DNA of 42,354 bases from Coriobacteriales bacterium. GTDB taxonomy: Bacteria; Actinomycetota; Coriobacteriia; Coriobacteriales; UBA8131. The stretch lies in the NCBI GenBank assembly GCA_031264075.1, contig JAISEO010000028.1, forward strand, positions 1 to 42,354, written 5' to 3'. Below, in pieces: positions 15,228-26,123 of this stretch (the stretch's first letter is position 1; each line of letters starts with the position of its first letter). The notes below the pieces were generated by a model that was not told where the DNA came from, ran no database searches, and worked only from the letters and a program-made list of their open reading frames with translations. The position numbers and the translations under genes are program-made.

Positions 15228-18173
15228 ATGGCACGTTTTGGCATGGTGATAGACTTGGAACGTTGCACGGGATGCTATTCCTGTGTGATTGCCTGCAAAC
15301 AGTACTTTGGCACCAAGCCTGAGGTTGACTACAATCAGGGCCGGTTTGTCGAGTGGGGCAGTTACCCCCACGCCCACCGGCGCTACGTCTCTACCATGTG
15401 CAACCACTGCGAGAATCCTCCGTGTCTCACGAGCTGCCGCTTTGGGGCCACTTACAAGGCACCTGAAGGCCCCGTGCTCACGCATCCGGAAGCGTGCGTA
15501 GGCTGCGGCGAGTGTGTCAAGGCCTGCCCCTACGGCCAGCGATTTATGACCAGGCTAGATGACGAGACCGCGTTTCCCGGCCATCCCATCCCTGCTGAGG
15601 CGGCTGCCCAGGTACGAGCCGGCAAAGCCGAGAAGTGCACCCTTTGCCAGGAGCGCCTGGAGCGTGGGCTGGAGCCTGTGTGCACTGCGACGTGTCCCGG
15701 CCAATGCAGGATTTTTGGTAACCTGGAGGATCCCGACAGCGAGATAAACCATTACATCAAACTCTACGGGGCTATCAAAATAGCCGGCACCTCCGTGTAC
15801 TATGTCCTACCCGAGGGAATGGATCCCGGTGTGCTCCCTCAGGGCTACGATACAGAAAGCGCAACGCTCAGGCCCACAACCGTATCGGATGCCACGGGGC
15901 CACGGCTGCATGAAGGGGACAAAGGTTTCAGAGAGCATGTTGATGGCCTTATCAAGGCCCGCGATGTCATACGGATTAACGATGCCCAGGTACCCGATAT
16001 TGGTGGTGAATACCGCTATTCGTACTGCGCACAGTGCAACCACATGCCTAAGTGCGGGGTTAAGGCCGTGGTAAAAGAGGGCAAGGTGATTCGTCTTGAG
16101 CGCAGGGAGCGCTACGGCAATGAACTGCCCTGTGCCCTGGGCAACGCGGCGACCCAGGACCTCTACGCGCCCGACAGACTGCTCACGCCTCAGCGCCGCA
16201 CCAATCCCAAGGGAGAGCCAGCGCGTTGGGAACCCATCAGCTGGGATGAGGCTCTGGAAGAAATCGCCCTGCGCATCAACGCGGTCAAGGAAGCCTATGG
16301 CGCAGAGAAGATCCTGTTCATGACCGGTGATGTCAAGGAACCCAAGAGCGCCCTGCAGCGTCTGAGCTACAGTTTTGGCTCTCCTCACTTTGCCACGGAG
16401 AGTTCAACGTGCTTTAACGCGGCGGAGTTGGCAGTGCGCCTGGTACTTGGCACCGAGACCCGTGCCATTACCTCACTCGTACCGGGGCCACCACCGGATA
16501 TTAACGATACAAAGGTCGCGATATTCTGGGCCCATAATCCCGGTACGTCTGCCGCGTTCTCCTATGACCGCCTCAAAACCACCCGTGAGTTCTCAAACAT
16601 CAAATACATTGTCATCGATCCACGCGTGACCTCAACCACCGAAAACTTCGCCGACGTGCATCTTCAGCTCAGGCCCGGCACAGACGGTGCCATCGCCCTC
16701 TTCCTTGCCGATCAGCTCATTTCTCGCGGTGCCTACGACAAGGAGTTTGTTGCAAAATGGACTCACGGATTCGAGGCTTATCGAGAGCTCGCCGCTCGCT
16801 ACGATAGAGAGACCACGGCGCGCATTACAGGTGTTTCCGCCGAGCGTCTCCAACAGGCAGCAGATATTCTCGTAGAAAATGGCGCGCCCATCACCATCAA
16901 GTCCTCCTCGGCCTTTCCGCATCATACCAACGGTACAGACAACTTCCGTGCCATGTTCCTCCTGGTGCCGCTCACTGGGAGCCTCGATGTTGAGGGTGGC
17001 CACCTTATTGTCAATGAGCCGCTGGAGATAGACATGTGGGGCGGCTCGTTTCCCTTTGCGCGGGTGCATGAGCTCTTGCCGGATCTTAACGGTCTCCGTC
17101 TTGACAGGCAGCATTTTCCTGTCTGGGCCGACGCTGACCGCGATGGTTGCTTTCAGATCAACCACTTACCAGAGTACGTCCAGTCCGGAGAACTGCGTGC
17201 CGCAGTGCTTTTGGGCGTTAACACGATGATGTGGCCACAGACCCACGAATATCAGCAGGCATTCAGGGATATGGAGTTTGTGGTAGCAGCTGATTTTCGC
17301 ATACGTCCTGCCACGCATGACTACGTTGACCTGTTGCTTCCTGCCGCCATGCCGCTTGAACGAAGCGCGCCCCTCTCCCTTGTCGGGCGCAAGCTCTTCC
17401 TGCGGGAGCCCGCCGTAAGACCACAGGGAGCAGCGCGGAGTGATTATCGCATCTGCGCCGACATCGGCACCGCACTGGGGCTCGGTCCGCTATTTTGGAA
17501 CGGTGGAGAAGAAGCAGAGTCAGAGATGCTCCGTGAGGTGCTCAGGACAGCCGGAGGCCCCACACAACCCAGCCTTGAGGATTTGCAAGCGGCCTCGCCG
17601 GACGGTGTACCCATCCCTCTGGAAAACGGTATCCAGTTTCGCAAATGGGAACTGGGATTGCTGCGCAAAGATGGCAAGCCAGGTTTCTCAACTCCCAGTG
17701 GCAAGGTGGAGTTTGCGTCAGAATACCTGCGGGAGCACGGTTTTGACCCTTTGCCTCTCTACCGGGAACCCTATCAGAGTCCCGTGTCCACCCCGGATCT
17801 GGCAGAGAGGTTTCCCTTGATTCTGTCAAGCGGCTCACGGGTGCCCTATTTCTGTCATTCTCTTGACCGTACACTCCCCTGGCTGGTGCGTTATCTGCCA
17901 GAACCAACGGTATACCTGGGGCTCGCGGATGCCAGAGCGCGTGGCCTCAGAGACGGAGACTCTGTCCGCATTACCTCTCCCGCGAACATAGAGGGTATAA
18001 CTGCCAAGCTGGCGATTACCAACACGCTGTTTCCCGGCATGATGGACATGCACCACGGGTGGCCGCAATCCAATGTCAACGAGCTCATCCCGCGCGTCTT
18101 TGACCCCATCAGCGGTTTTCCTGCGTACCGCGAAGGACTTTGCGAGATTTCTCCTCTCGCAGAGGCTGTCTAA
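15228..18173 (+). CDS. Fused [4Fe-4S] ferredoxin subunit and molybdopterin oxidoreductase catalytic subunit
   Basis: This 981-residue protein joins two subunits that are normally separate. Residues 1-205 are a DmsB/PsrB-type electron-transfer protein with four cysteine clusters: C13/16/19/23, C58/61/66/70, C90/93/96/100 and C137/140/152/156. From about 262 a bis-MGD molybdopterin enzyme follows, with its own cluster cysteines C267, C270, C276 and C302. C395 in ESSTCF is a candidate Mo/W ligand, and a C-terminal dinucleotide-binding domain holds TPSGKVEF. The order and motifs resemble acetylene hydratase and the Coriobacterial catechol dehydroxylases more than DmsA. No twin-arginine signal is present, so it is cytoplasmic. 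The start ATG has AAGGTGG upstream; a longer frame reaching back into the previous gene is not used. It is the last gene of the operon. The reaction is unknown. Confidence 0.9.
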   Translation: MARFGMVIDLERCTGCYSCVIACKQYFGTKPEVDYNQGRFVEWGSYPHAHRRYVSTMCNHCENPPCLTSCRFGATYKAPEGPVLTHPEACVGCGECVKACPYGQRFMTRLDDETAFPGHPIPAEAAAQVRAGKAEKCTLCQERLERGLEPVCTATCPGQCRIFGNLEDPDSEINHYIKLYGAIKIAGTSVYYVLPEGMDPGVLPQGYDTESATLRPTTVSDATGPRLHEGDKGFREHVDGLIKARDVIRINDAQVPDIGGEYRYSYCAQCNHMPKCGVKAVVKEGKVIRLERRERYGNELPCALGNAATQDLYAPDRLLTPQRRTNPKGEPARWEPISWDEALEEIALRINAVKEAYGAEKILFMTGDVKEPKSALQRLSYSFGSPHFATESSTCFNAAELAVRLVLGTETRAITSLVPGPPPDINDTKVAIFWAHNPGTSAAFSYDRLKTTREFSNIKYIVIDPRVTSTTENFADVHLQLRPGTDGAIALFLADQLISRGAYDKEFVAKWTHGFEAYRELAARYDRETTARITGVSAERLQQAADILVENGAPITIKSSSAFPHHTNGTDNFRAMFLLVPLTGSLDVEGGHLIVNEPLEIDMWGGSFPFARVHELLPDLNGLRLDRQHFPVWADADRDGCFQINHLPEYVQSGELRAAVLLGVNTMMWPQTHEYQQAFRDMEFVVAADFRIRPATHDYVDLLLPAAMPLERSAPLSLVGRKLFLREPAVRPQGAARSDYRICADIGTALGLGPLFWNGGEEAESEMLREVLRTAGGPTQPSLEDLQAASPDGVPIPLENGIQFRKWELGLLRKDGKPGFSTPSGKVEFASEYLREHGFDPLPLYREPYQSPVSTPDLAERFPLILSSGSRVPYFCHSLDRTLPWLVRYLPEPTVYLGLADARARGLRDGDSVRITSPANIEGITAKLAITNTLFPGMMDMHHGWPQSNVNELIPRVFDPISGFPAYREGLCEISPLAEAV

Positions 18174-18190
18174 CCGTTTCTTGAGAAGCC

Positions 18191-18223
18191 GGCAGCGTGA
18201 CGACAGGGGCGTGTTATGCTGCC
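18191..18223. terminator. Hairpin between convergent genes (possible bidirectional terminator)
   Basis: GGCAGCGT (18191-18198) pairs with ATGCTGCC (18216-18223), and ACG (18200-18202) can pair with CGT (18210-18212). It lies in the 63-base gap where the molybdenum operon (+) and ftsX (-) meet. There is no T-tract, so termination strength is uncertain. Confidence 0.4.
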
Positions 18224-18236
18224 AGCCTCCCCTCCC

Positions 18237-19151
18237 CTACACCTTGAGATAGCGCCGCATGGCCCAGGCGGAACCAAAGAGGCCGATGACGAGGCCCACA
18301 CCCAGCAGGAGCAGGTAGACCTGCCAGAGCTGCATGCTGGCGTAGTCGATGGGCAGCCAGGACAACAGCAGGCTGAGCTGCGGCAGGAACTGTGAGGCCA
18401 GCAGGTGGATACAGACGTCGGCCAGACCCGCGCCCAGGAGTGCCTGCAGGGCACCCTCCATGAGAAAGGGGCCGCGGATAAAGCCGTTTGAGGCACCGAC
18501 GAGCCGCATGATGGCTATCTCCTTGCGGCGCGCGAGGATGGCCAGGCGGATGGTATTGTTGATGAACACGAGGGCCACGAATATCAGCATGACCACCAAC
18601 ACGATACACACGATTCTGATGATGTCAGTGACGGCAAAGAGCTGATGGACTATCTGTTGCCCGTAGCGGATGGAGTCCGTGGGATCCTCGGGATTGTCAC
18701 AGACCTGCGCGTAGACGGGTTCGGCCAGAATGGTATCGACCACACTCTGGACCTGCTCGGGGTCGCTCAGCTCTACTTCCAGAGAAGCCGGCAGGGGGTT
18801 ACCGTCGAGCTGCTCGGCAATGCCGGAACTGACCATCTCCTTGAAGTTCTCCAGGGCCTGATCCTTGTCAACGTAGAGTACCGTCGCGACCTCCGGCAGA
18901 GACTTGATGGTATTGGTGAGGGCGGCCACGTCGCTCTCGCTTGCGTCATCGCTCAAAAAGATGGAGATGGAGACCTGGCTCTCGATGCTCTGCACGACCT
19001 TTTCTATGACCATGCTGGTGACTGTAAACACGCCGATGACCAGGAGCGACAGAAAGATGGTGACAATGGCGCCAAAGGTCGTGCCGAAGTTCTTCCTGGA
19101 ATTGGAGAGTGCTTCTTTGATGAAATAGAGAAGGCTACGCATCGAGACCAT
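18237..19151 (-). CDS. ftsX: Cell-division ABC-type permease FtsX
   Basis: The 304-residue protein has the FtsX layout: a short cytoplasmic N-terminus (YFIKEALSNSRKN), one membrane helix, an extracytoplasmic domain (about 45-170) and three C-terminal helices. With FtsE it couples ATP use in the cytoplasm to activation of peptidoglycan hydrolases at the septum. The ORF overlaps the end of ftsE. The ATG used here lies just after AAGGGGGTG inside ftsE; a second in-frame ATG three codons later is possible because spacing to the first is only about 3-4 bases. It is the last gene of the secA-prfB-tkt-ftsEX run. The usual downstream smpB is not here. Confidence 0.93.
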   Translation of the reverse strand: MVSMRSLLYFIKEALSNSRKNFGTTFGAIVTIFLSLLVIGVFTVTSMVIEKVVQSIESQVSISIFLSDDASESDVAALTNTIKSLPEVATVLYVDKDQALENFKEMVSSGIAEQLDGNPLPASLEVELSDPEQVQSVVDTILAEPVYAQVCDNPEDPTDSIRYGQQIVHQLFAVTDIIRIVCIVLVVMLIFVALVFINNTIRLAILARRKEIAIMRLVGASNGFIRGPFLMEGALQALLGAGLADVCIHLLASQFLPQLSLLLSWLPIDYASMQLWQVYLLLLGVGLVIGLFGSAWAMRRYLKV

Positions 19152-20259
19152 ACACCCCCTTATCCTCGTCGCGGACGAGGAAGCCGTTTTCCAGTGCTAT
19201 GACCCGCTTTCGCATGGAATCCACCATCTCGCGGTCGTGGGTGGCCACGAGGATGGTCGTGCCCGTCCTGTTGATGCGGTCGAGGAGGCGCATGATGCCG
19301 AGCGAAGTCTGGGGATCGAGGTTTCCGGTGGGCTCGTCGCATATCAGCATCGGAGGGCGATTGACGATGGCGCGCGCTATGGACACGCGTTGCTGCTCGC
19401 CGCCGGAGAGCTGCTCGGGATACTTGTTGGTCTTATCCTCAAGCCCGACAAGGCGCAGTACCTCCGGCACCTGGGTACGGATGATGTGCTTGGACTTGCC
19501 TATGACCTCGAGCGCGAATGCCACGTTTTGAAAGGCCGATTTGTTGGGCAACAGTTTGAAGTCCTGAAACACGCAGCCGATGTTGCGGCGAAGATACGGG
19601 ATGCGCCAGCGCTTGATGGTGGAGAGGTCCTCCCCCGCTACCATCAAACGACCGGAAGAGGTGGTGAACTCGTGGTTGATGAGGCGGATGAAGGTGGATT
19701 TGCCCGAACCCGAATGTCCTACGAGAAAGACGAACTCGCCGGAGGAGATGGTCATGGAGATGTTGTTGAGGGCGGGTTTATTGGGCTGGGCCGGATAGAC
19801 CTTGCTCACCCGGTCAAAGAGGATTATCGGGCGTGCGTTGACCAGGGGCAGACGGGGCTTGTCGGTCTGACCGGGCACCTCGTCCTCAGGGGTAAGGGGG
19901 GGGATGGCGCCGGTGTAGGACGACGCTGTGGCCTGGGCAAAACTACCCGTGTTGCCGGGCTCAGACTGCCGGGATTGCCCCGTGTTTGCAGCGCCTGCTC
20001 TGGAGAGCGAGCCGGAGGAACCTGGGCCAGGCAGGGGAATAGCCCCCGTCTGAATACCGTCCGCAACCGGAATGGAGCCAAACTGTACTCCCTCGCCCTG
20101 CTTGTTGAAGATGCTGTCAAGCACGGTCTGCTGTGCGCTCTGCGCCGCTTCCGTAGCCTCTGCGAGAGGGGGATCGGGGGGGTTGGAAGGTAGTGCGGCA
20201 CTCTGCGCCGACAAGGAGTGCTCAGACGCTGAACCGTCTGGCATGAGTTGATCCGTCAC
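19135..20259 (-). CDS. ftsE: Cell-division ATPase FtsE with long N-terminal extension
   Basis: The C-terminal 228 residues are a standard FtsE ATPase: Walker A GHSGSGKST (181-189), signature LSGGEQQR, Walker B MLICDEPTGNLDP and the H-loop VATHD. Ahead of this core stand about 145 extra residues rich in Ser, Gly, Pro, Ala and Thr, with repeated short motifs (GSIP, TGAIPLP, NTGSFA, TGAIPPL). Ordinary FtsE begins directly at the equivalent of residue 147. The start is a GTG with GGAG 5 bases upstream and lies 46 bases after the transketolase stop; an ATG five codons later is an alternative. The extension is probably disordered and cytoplasmic. FtsX follows with a small overlap. Confidence 0.92.
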   Translation of the reverse strand: MTDQLMPDGSASEHSLSAQSAALPSNPPDPPLAEATEAAQSAQQTVLDSIFNKQGEGVQFGSIPVADGIQTGAIPLPGPGSSGSLSRAGAANTGQSRQSEPGNTGSFAQATASSYTGAIPPLTPEDEVPGQTDKPRLPLVNARPIILFDRVSKVYPAQPNKPALNNISMTISSGEFVFLVGHSGSGKSTFIRLINHEFTTSSGRLMVAGEDLSTIKRWRIPYLRRNIGCVFQDFKLLPNKSAFQNVAFALEVIGKSKHIIRTQVPEVLRLVGLEDKTNKYPEQLSGGEQQRVSIARAIVNRPPMLICDEPTGNLDPQTSLGIMRLLDRINRTGTTILVATHDREMVDSMRKRVIALENGFLVRDEDKGVYGLDA

Positions 20260-20305
20260 TTCATCTCCGTTCGTTTCAATCGTGTTTACAGCTGGAGTCG
20301 CGAAA

Positions 20306-21316
20306 TCACGAGAGTAATTCTACCACACAATCATGTATGTGTCGTGCATCGAGGCCATATTTTGCAAACAGTTCGTCGATGTTGCCCGACACGCCAAAAC
20401 GGTCCTGAACACCTATTCTGCCAAGCGGCGCCCTGAGGATACCGGGGTGCTCTGCCACAAGGCCGGCCAGAGCGTCTCCAAGGCCCCCGATTATCGAATG
20501 CTCCTCGCAGCTCACCGCGCTTCCGGTTTTGGCAAGACTCGTGAGAATGGTCTGGGCATCGAGAGGCTTGAGGCAGAACGCGTCAATGACCTCGGCGGAT
20601 ATACCGGACTCCTCCAGCAGGACGGCGGCAGCGAGGGCCTGCTCGACTTCTGCTCCGCAGGCGATAAGGCTCACGTCGCTGCCAGCACAGAGGACCCGGG
20701 CACGCCCCAGCGCAAAGTCGTCGGTCTGCTCGTAGATCTGGGGAAGCGGCGCCCTGCCCAGACGCACATAAAACGGCCCGCCCGTCTGGGCGGCGATACG
20801 CAAAGCCGCCTTGGCACTGTGATAATCCGCCGGTACAAGCACCCGCATGCGCGGCAGTACCCGCATGAGGGCTATATCCTCCAGCATCTGGTGTGAACCA
20901 CCGTCAGCGCCCACGCTTATGCCTGCGTGTGTGGGTGCAATGACGACGTTGAGATTGGAATAGCAGACGGTGTTACGGATCTGGTCGTAGACCCTGCCGG
21001 TGCCGAAGATGGCAAAGGAGCCGGTAAAGGCCGTCTTGCCGGTAAGGGAGAGTCCACTGGCAACGCCCACCATATTCTGTTCGGCTATGCCTACGTTAAA
21101 GAAGCGCTCTGGGTATGCCTCGCCAAACCGCGCGGTCGTGGTTGAGGCGGAGAGGTCGGCGTCCACGGCAACCAGGTCAAGCCCTTCGCGCACGAGTTCT
21201 ATCAGGGTCTCTCCATAGGCCTGGCGCGTGGCCTTTCTGGCTGCGCCCGATGCCCTGCGGAGCATCGTCTCAGCCTCGCCCGTTGCCGCGCGGGTGGTCT
21301 TTTCTGCCTCGCTCAC
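20306..21316 (-). CDS. Transketolase, C-terminal subunit
   Basis: The 336-residue protein carries the pyrimidine-binding domain of transketolase (DLVAVDADLSAST, RFFNVGIAEQNMVGVASGLS) and the C-terminal regulatory domain. It forms the active enzyme with the N-terminal half encoded just upstream, moving two-carbon units between sugar phosphates in the pentose-phosphate pathway with thiamine diphosphate. The start is a GTG whose bases overlap the upstream stop (GTGA), so the two halves are translationally coupled. Split transketolases are common in Actinobacteria, Firmicutes and archaea. A DXS-like reading is less likely because the N-terminal half is short and transketolase-like. Confidence 0.92.
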   Translation of the reverse strand: MSEAEKTTRAATGEAETMLRRASGAARKATRQAYGETLIELVREGLDLVAVDADLSASTTTARFGEAYPERFFNVGIAEQNMVGVASGLSLTGKTAFTGSFAIFGTGRVYDQIRNTVCYSNLNVVIAPTHAGISVGADGGSHQMLEDIALMRVLPRMRVLVPADYHSAKAALRIAAQTGGPFYVRLGRAPLPQIYEQTDDFALGRARVLCAGSDVSLIACGAEVEQALAAAVLLEESGISAEVIDAFCLKPLDAQTILTSLAKTGSAVSCEEHSIIGGLGDALAGLVAEHPGILRAPLGRIGVQDRFGVSGNIDELFAKYGLDARHIHDCVVELLS

Positions 21317-22209
21317 CGCTGCACCCCCAATTCTTCAAGAGCGGCCCTGCATTGCTCCTCGTTTGCCGCCTTGCCGTGCCAGGCGCAGGAGTTCTCCATG
21401 AAAGGCACCCCCTTGCCTTTGACGGTATGGGCAACGATTATCCGCGGCCCCTCAAAGGAGGTGGTGAGCGCTTCTTGGACAGCCCCGAGGAGGGCAGCGA
21501 TGTCATGGCCGGCAACGTCGGTTGCCCACCATCCAAACTGCTCGAACTTGGCGGAAAGCCTGCCCACGTCGCATATCTCCGCAAGGCTGCCATCTATCTG
21601 GAGCTCGTTGTTGTCCACGATGGCAATGAGCCTGTCCGTTTTGCGCTGTGCGGCATACAGTGCCGCCTCCCAGACCTGTCCCTCCTGACACTCCCCGTCT
21701 CCCATGAGGCAAAAGACCCGTTGACTTCCGCCCTTGAGGGCGAGCCCGAGTGCCATGCCACACGCTATGGAAAGCCCCTGGCCAAGGGAACCGGTGGAGA
21801 CCTCAACGCCGGGGAGCTTGCGCATGTCGGGATGCCCCTGCAGACGGCTGCCCAGCCTTCGGAGTGTCAGTAACTCCTGCTCGTCCATATACCCGGCCTC
21901 GGCCATTGCGGCATAGAGGATGGGTGCGGCGTGGCCCTTGGAGAGTATGAAGCGGTCGCGCTCCTCCCAACCCGGATCGTCTGCCCGGTAGCTCATGACG
22001 CCGCCAAACCACAGCACGGCCATGATCTCAGCGGCCGAGAGTGAACCACCGGGGTGCCCGCTGCCAGCCGCCGTCGTCATGCGGAGCACATGAGCGCGCA
22101 TTCTTCGCGCATACGCCTCCAGACTGGCTCTACTGACAGCTCGGTCTTCGCCGGAGTTTTCGTTTGCTCTCAGGTCTGGCTCTCCCGTTTCTGACACCGC
22201 CACACTCAC
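21313..22209 (-). CDS. Transketolase, N-terminal (thiamine-diphosphate-binding) subunit
   Basis: The 298-residue protein contains the thiamine-diphosphate motif GDGECQEGQVWEA ending in the VDNNELQIDG segment, and the GSGHPGGSLSAAEI substrate loop. I place the start at the GTG (22209). It overlaps the prfB stop as GTGA and has a perfect AGGAGG 7 bases upstream, whereas the ATG nine codons earlier lies inside that ribosome site. The partner subunit follows with another 4-base overlap. It lies in the secA-prfB-tkt-ftsEX run, so sugar-phosphate metabolism is tied transcriptionally to secretion, termination and division genes. Confidence 0.93.
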   Translation of the reverse strand: MSVAVSETGEPDLRANENSGEDRAVSRASLEAYARRMRAHVLRMTTAAGSGHPGGSLSAAEIMAVLWFGGVMSYRADDPGWEERDRFILSKGHAAPILYAAMAEAGYMDEQELLTLRRLGSRLQGHPDMRKLPGVEVSTGSLGQGLSIACGMALGLALKGGSQRVFCLMGDGECQEGQVWEAALYAAQRKTDRLIAIVDNNELQIDGSLAEICDVGRLSAKFEQFGWWATDVAGHDIAALLGAVQEALTTSFEGPRIIVAHTVKGKGVPFMENSCAWHGKAANEEQCRAALEELGVQR

Positions 22210-23300
22210 CTTGCACCCTCCTGTTCCAGACGCCACTTATGATAGGCCATGATAAAGGGGTCGAGATCGCCCTCCTCCAACACAGAGGCAACGTTGCCGG
22301 TCTCGTGTCCGGTGCGCACGTCCTTGATGAGTTGGTAGGGATACAGCACGTAGTTGCGTATCTGATTGCCCCAGGAGGCTTCCGTCTTATTGCCACGCAG
22401 GGCGGCAATCTCACTGGCACGTCTGGCCCTCTCAAGCTCGTAGAGGCGTGAGCGCAGTATCTTCATCGCGGTTTCTTTATTCTGGAGCTGCGATTTCTCA
22501 TTCTGACAGCTTACCACGGTATTGGTGGGCAGGTGGGTGATACGGACGGCCGAATCGGTGGTGTTAACGCTCTGGCCCCCCGGACCGCTGGATCTGAAGA
22601 CGTCTATGCGCAGATCGCCGTCGTTGATGTTCACTTCGAGGTCATCCGGCAAGACCGGCAAGACCTCTACTCCGGCAAAGGTGGTGTGGCGGCGCTGCTT
22701 CTCGTCCATGGGAGAGATGCGTACCAGCCGGTGCGTGCCGTTCTCCGCCTTGAGCAGGCCATACGCATCGGGGCCGGAGACGATGAAGGTGGCGTTGTCT
22801 ATGCCGACAACCTCGCCTGCGGGCGCGTCGAGTACCTCCACCTTGAAGCCCTTGCGTTGGGCATAGCGCAGGTACATCCGGTAGAGTATGTCGGCCCAGT
22901 CCTGGGCCTCCAGGCCACCCTGCCCCGGATTGACGGAGACGATGGCATCGCCGTGATCATACTCTCCGTCAAACCAGGACGAAAGTTCCACCTCGCTCAG
23001 GAGGGCGTCCAGCTCACGGGCCAGTTCAGAGGCTTCCTCGTCCATCTCGAGCTCACGCGCGGCCTCTGCATCGGCAAGCAACGACTCGGCCCTGTCGTAG
23101 CGCGTGATACTGGCACGGAGGAGGGACGCCTGGCGCGCCAGGTCCTGTGCCCGGCTGGAGTCATCCCAAAAGCCCGGTTGACTGCCCGCCTCATCGAGGC
23201 GGGCGAGCTCCTCGCGTTGGGCGTCCAGTTGGAGGTACGACCGGGCCTGCTCAAGACGCTGAGCGAGCCCGGCGAGCTGTTCTGTGGAGCTTTCAGCCAT
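22206..23300 (-). CDS. prfB: Peptide chain release factor 2 (RF2)
   Basis: The 364-residue protein aligns with RF2 throughout. GGQ (241-243, in SGPGGQSVN) triggers peptide release, and the stop-codon-reading loop lies in THRLVRISPMDEKQRRHT. RF2 frees peptides at UGA and UAA on the ribosome. The usual programmed frameshift near codon 25 is absent: the frame runs straight through SYLQLDAQ, as in other Actinobacteria. Oddly, the reading tripeptide is S196-P197-M198 instead of the standard SPF. The ATG touches the secA stop codon directly, and the stop overlaps the next gene's GTG start. Confidence 0.95.
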   Translation of the reverse strand: MAESSTEQLAGLAQRLEQARSYLQLDAQREELARLDEAGSQPGFWDDSSRAQDLARQASLLRASITRYDRAESLLADAEAARELEMDEEASELARELDALLSEVELSSWFDGEYDHGDAIVSVNPGQGGLEAQDWADILYRMYLRYAQRKGFKVEVLDAPAGEVVGIDNATFIVSGPDAYGLLKAENGTHRLVRISPMDEKQRRHTTFAGVEVLPVLPDDLEVNINDGDLRIDVFRSSGPGGQSVNTTDSAVRITHLPTNTVVSCQNEKSQLQNKETAMKILRSRLYELERARRASEIAALRGNKTEASWGNQIRNYVLYPYQLIKDVRTGHETGNVASVLEEGDLDPFIMAYHKWRLEQEGAR

Positions 23301-26066
<2,766 letters not shown>

Positions 26067-26123
26067 GAGAATATCCCTCGGTCTATTCTGCGAATCAATA
26101 CGACGCTAAGTGTACCGCATTCT

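Noticed and set aside
23200-23300. Programmed frameshift in prfB
   Set aside because: The N-terminal frame is continuous through the usual shift site, with no in-frame TGA.
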